Positions 5,875-6,754 of a DNA stretch of 6,754 nt are shown one piece after another. Source of the stretch: Flectobacillus sp. (GTDB taxonomy: Bacteria > Bacteroidota > Bacteroidia > Cytophagales > Spirosomataceae); the NCBI GenBank assembly GCA_029865665.1, contig JARXAV010000092.1, forward strand, positions 1 to 6,754. Reading direction: 5' to 3'. Positions within the stretch are counted from its first letter, which is position 1. Every line of letters starts with the position of its first letter. Position numbers and translations under genes: made by a program. Below the pieces are notes generated by a model, which was given only the letters and a program-made list of their open reading frames with translations, made no database searches and had not been told where the DNA came from.

Positions 5875-6754
5875 TTATAGTGCTGTTTTAACAAATTTAA
5901 TGATTTTCTTGAAATTATTTCCTTGAAGATGAGCAAAATACACACCAGAAGCCAGTTGTTGAACTGCAACCTGAGACTTTTGTTCCTTCAATACCTGTGT
6001 CAGATAAGAACGCCCACTAATGTCATAAATAGTTAAACTAACATTTTTCTGATTTTCTGGAACTTCAATCGTCAGCATATCTTGTACAGGATTGGGATAT
6101 AATTTTACATCACCAAAGCTTTCAGTATGAGTGCTAGTAATCACTAAAGTACTCGGTACAGTCCACGGAACTAAGCCTGCAATAGGTTTTGTGAAAGGAA
6201 CGGTAGAAAAAATATGAAACTCTCCTGCTGCCAAAAATAAGGGTAAATCAACATCGGTTACGTCAATACTTGCTCCCGTAAAAAAGTCATACCATTTTCC
6301 TGCTTTCGGAAAAATCTTCGTGACTGCCTTACTCGAAATATCAAAATTCCCAATGGTCATCACCGTATTATTTCCCGAACGTAAGACTACTCGTTTCTGC
6401 ATTCCTGCTACATCCAAATCAAAATCACTAGTTTTAAAAATAGCTTCTTTTGTTTTCAGTTGGTTCATCGCACCGATTGCCTTATATAATTTTGAACGAT
6501 TGGCATCGTTTAGGTACGACCATTTTAGGGGCTTTGCTCCTGTTCTACCATTGTAATCAATGTTGATGTCATAACCAATTTCTCCAAATTGCCACATCAT
6601 TTTAGGGCCAGGTACAGAGATAAATAAAGCAGTATTTGCCTTAACTCTCTCTAAAGCAGTTGGAATGTCACGAGTTGAATACGCTGAAGAGGTTTTGCCG
6701 CTTTGTTGTACATCATACATTACTCGTTCTTCATCATGACTTTCCATGTAGCCT
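5875..6754 (-). CDS. C-terminal part of a secreted GH13 alpha-amylase-like enzyme with type IX sorting domain (5' end outside window)
   Basis: The frame runs off the right edge of the window; the ATG at 6747-6745 is internal because the codons before it (Gly-Tyr) continue the conserved motif. The visible ~293 residues begin with Y-M-E-S-H-D-E-E-R, the GH13 region IV in which the His and Asp stabilise the transition state. The rest of the barrel's end follows (GPKMMWQFGEIGYD, then an N-Y-N-G-R-T motif), then a beta-sandwich domain C. The final 81 residues (about 5878-6120) are a type IX secretion sorting domain: LYPNPVQD, then LTIYDISGR, then GVYFAHL and a basic tail KKIIKFVK. The protein is thus exported across the outer membrane and attached to or released from the cell surface, where it should cut alpha-glucans such as starch. 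Exact specificity (amylase, pullulanase or maltogenic) cannot be told because regions I-III are outside. It is convergent with the kinase gene and not obviously part of that operon. Confidence 0.9.
   Translation of the reverse strand, partial: GYMESHDEERVMYDVQQSGKTSSAYSTRDIPTALERVKANTALFISVPGPKMMWQFGEIGYDINIDYNGRTGAKPLKWSYLNDANRSKLYKAIGAMNQLKTKEAIFKTSDFDLDVAGMQKRVVLRSGNNTVMTIGNFDISSKAVTKIFPKAGKWYDFFTGASIDVTDVDLPLFLAAGEFHIFSTVPFTKPIAGLVPWTVPSTLVITSTHTESFGDVKLYPNPVQDMLTIEVPENQKNVSLTIYDISGRSYLTQVLKEQKSQVAVQQLASGVYFAHLQGNNFKKIIKFVKTAL

Noticed and set aside
6320..6556. Plus-strand frame antisense to the amylase gene
   Set aside because: Antisense shadow of a conserved GH13 coding region.

Overview
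The window looks like a chromosomal piece of an AT-rich member of the Bacteroidota, probably a Cytophagales-type bacterium. The strongest clue is the reverse-strand gene at the right end. It encodes a secreted alpha-amylase-like enzyme with a C-terminal type IX secretion (Por) sorting domain, which is specific to this phylum. Genes start without clear Shine-Dalgarno sequences, and the one promoter candidate resembles the Bacteroidota TTTG / TAnnTTTG type. I cannot name the genus from the sequence.

Layout, left to right. (1) 1-2165, plus strand: the 3' end of a protein with Ig-like repeats, overlapping by 4 bp (ATGA) a membrane-anchored protein with a GH5-like (cellulase/mannanase fold) domain. 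The two are translationally coupled and probably belong to an envelope or exopolysaccharide operon that begins left of the window. (2) 2166-3057: 892 bp with no convincing protein gene. It contains a run of five stem-loops whose loops all carry AGGGA, with AAGGA copies in the linkers, closed by a strong intrinsic terminator (2751-2798). A second short segment with its own terminator (2921-2978) follows, then a candidate promoter. (3) 3058-5732, plus strand: a FIST-domain sensory protein and, 8 bp later, a soluble hybrid histidine kinase/response regulator. They form a two-gene signalling operon that ends at a hairpin terminator (5734-5773), which could serve both strands. (4) 5875-6754, minus strand: the C-terminal part of the GH13 alpha-amylase-like enzyme, converging on the kinase gene.

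The main discovery candidate is the hairpin array at about 2396-2798. Stem sequences differ from hairpin to hairpin while each remains self-complementary, and the loop core AGGGA never changes. This is the architecture of the CsrB/RsmY/RsmZ sponge RNAs, which bind CsrA/RsmA through ARGGA motifs in loops and linkers. CsrA systems are best known outside the Bacteroidota, so this is either an unrecognised instance there or an unrelated RNA that evolved the same design. It sits directly upstream of a FIST/hybrid-kinase pair. In pseudomonads a FIST protein (NosP) works with a hybrid kinase (NahK) that feeds into the Gac/Rsm network, so the neighbourhood suggests a local signalling-to-sponge-RNA module. 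That link is inference. The array itself is read directly from the sequence.
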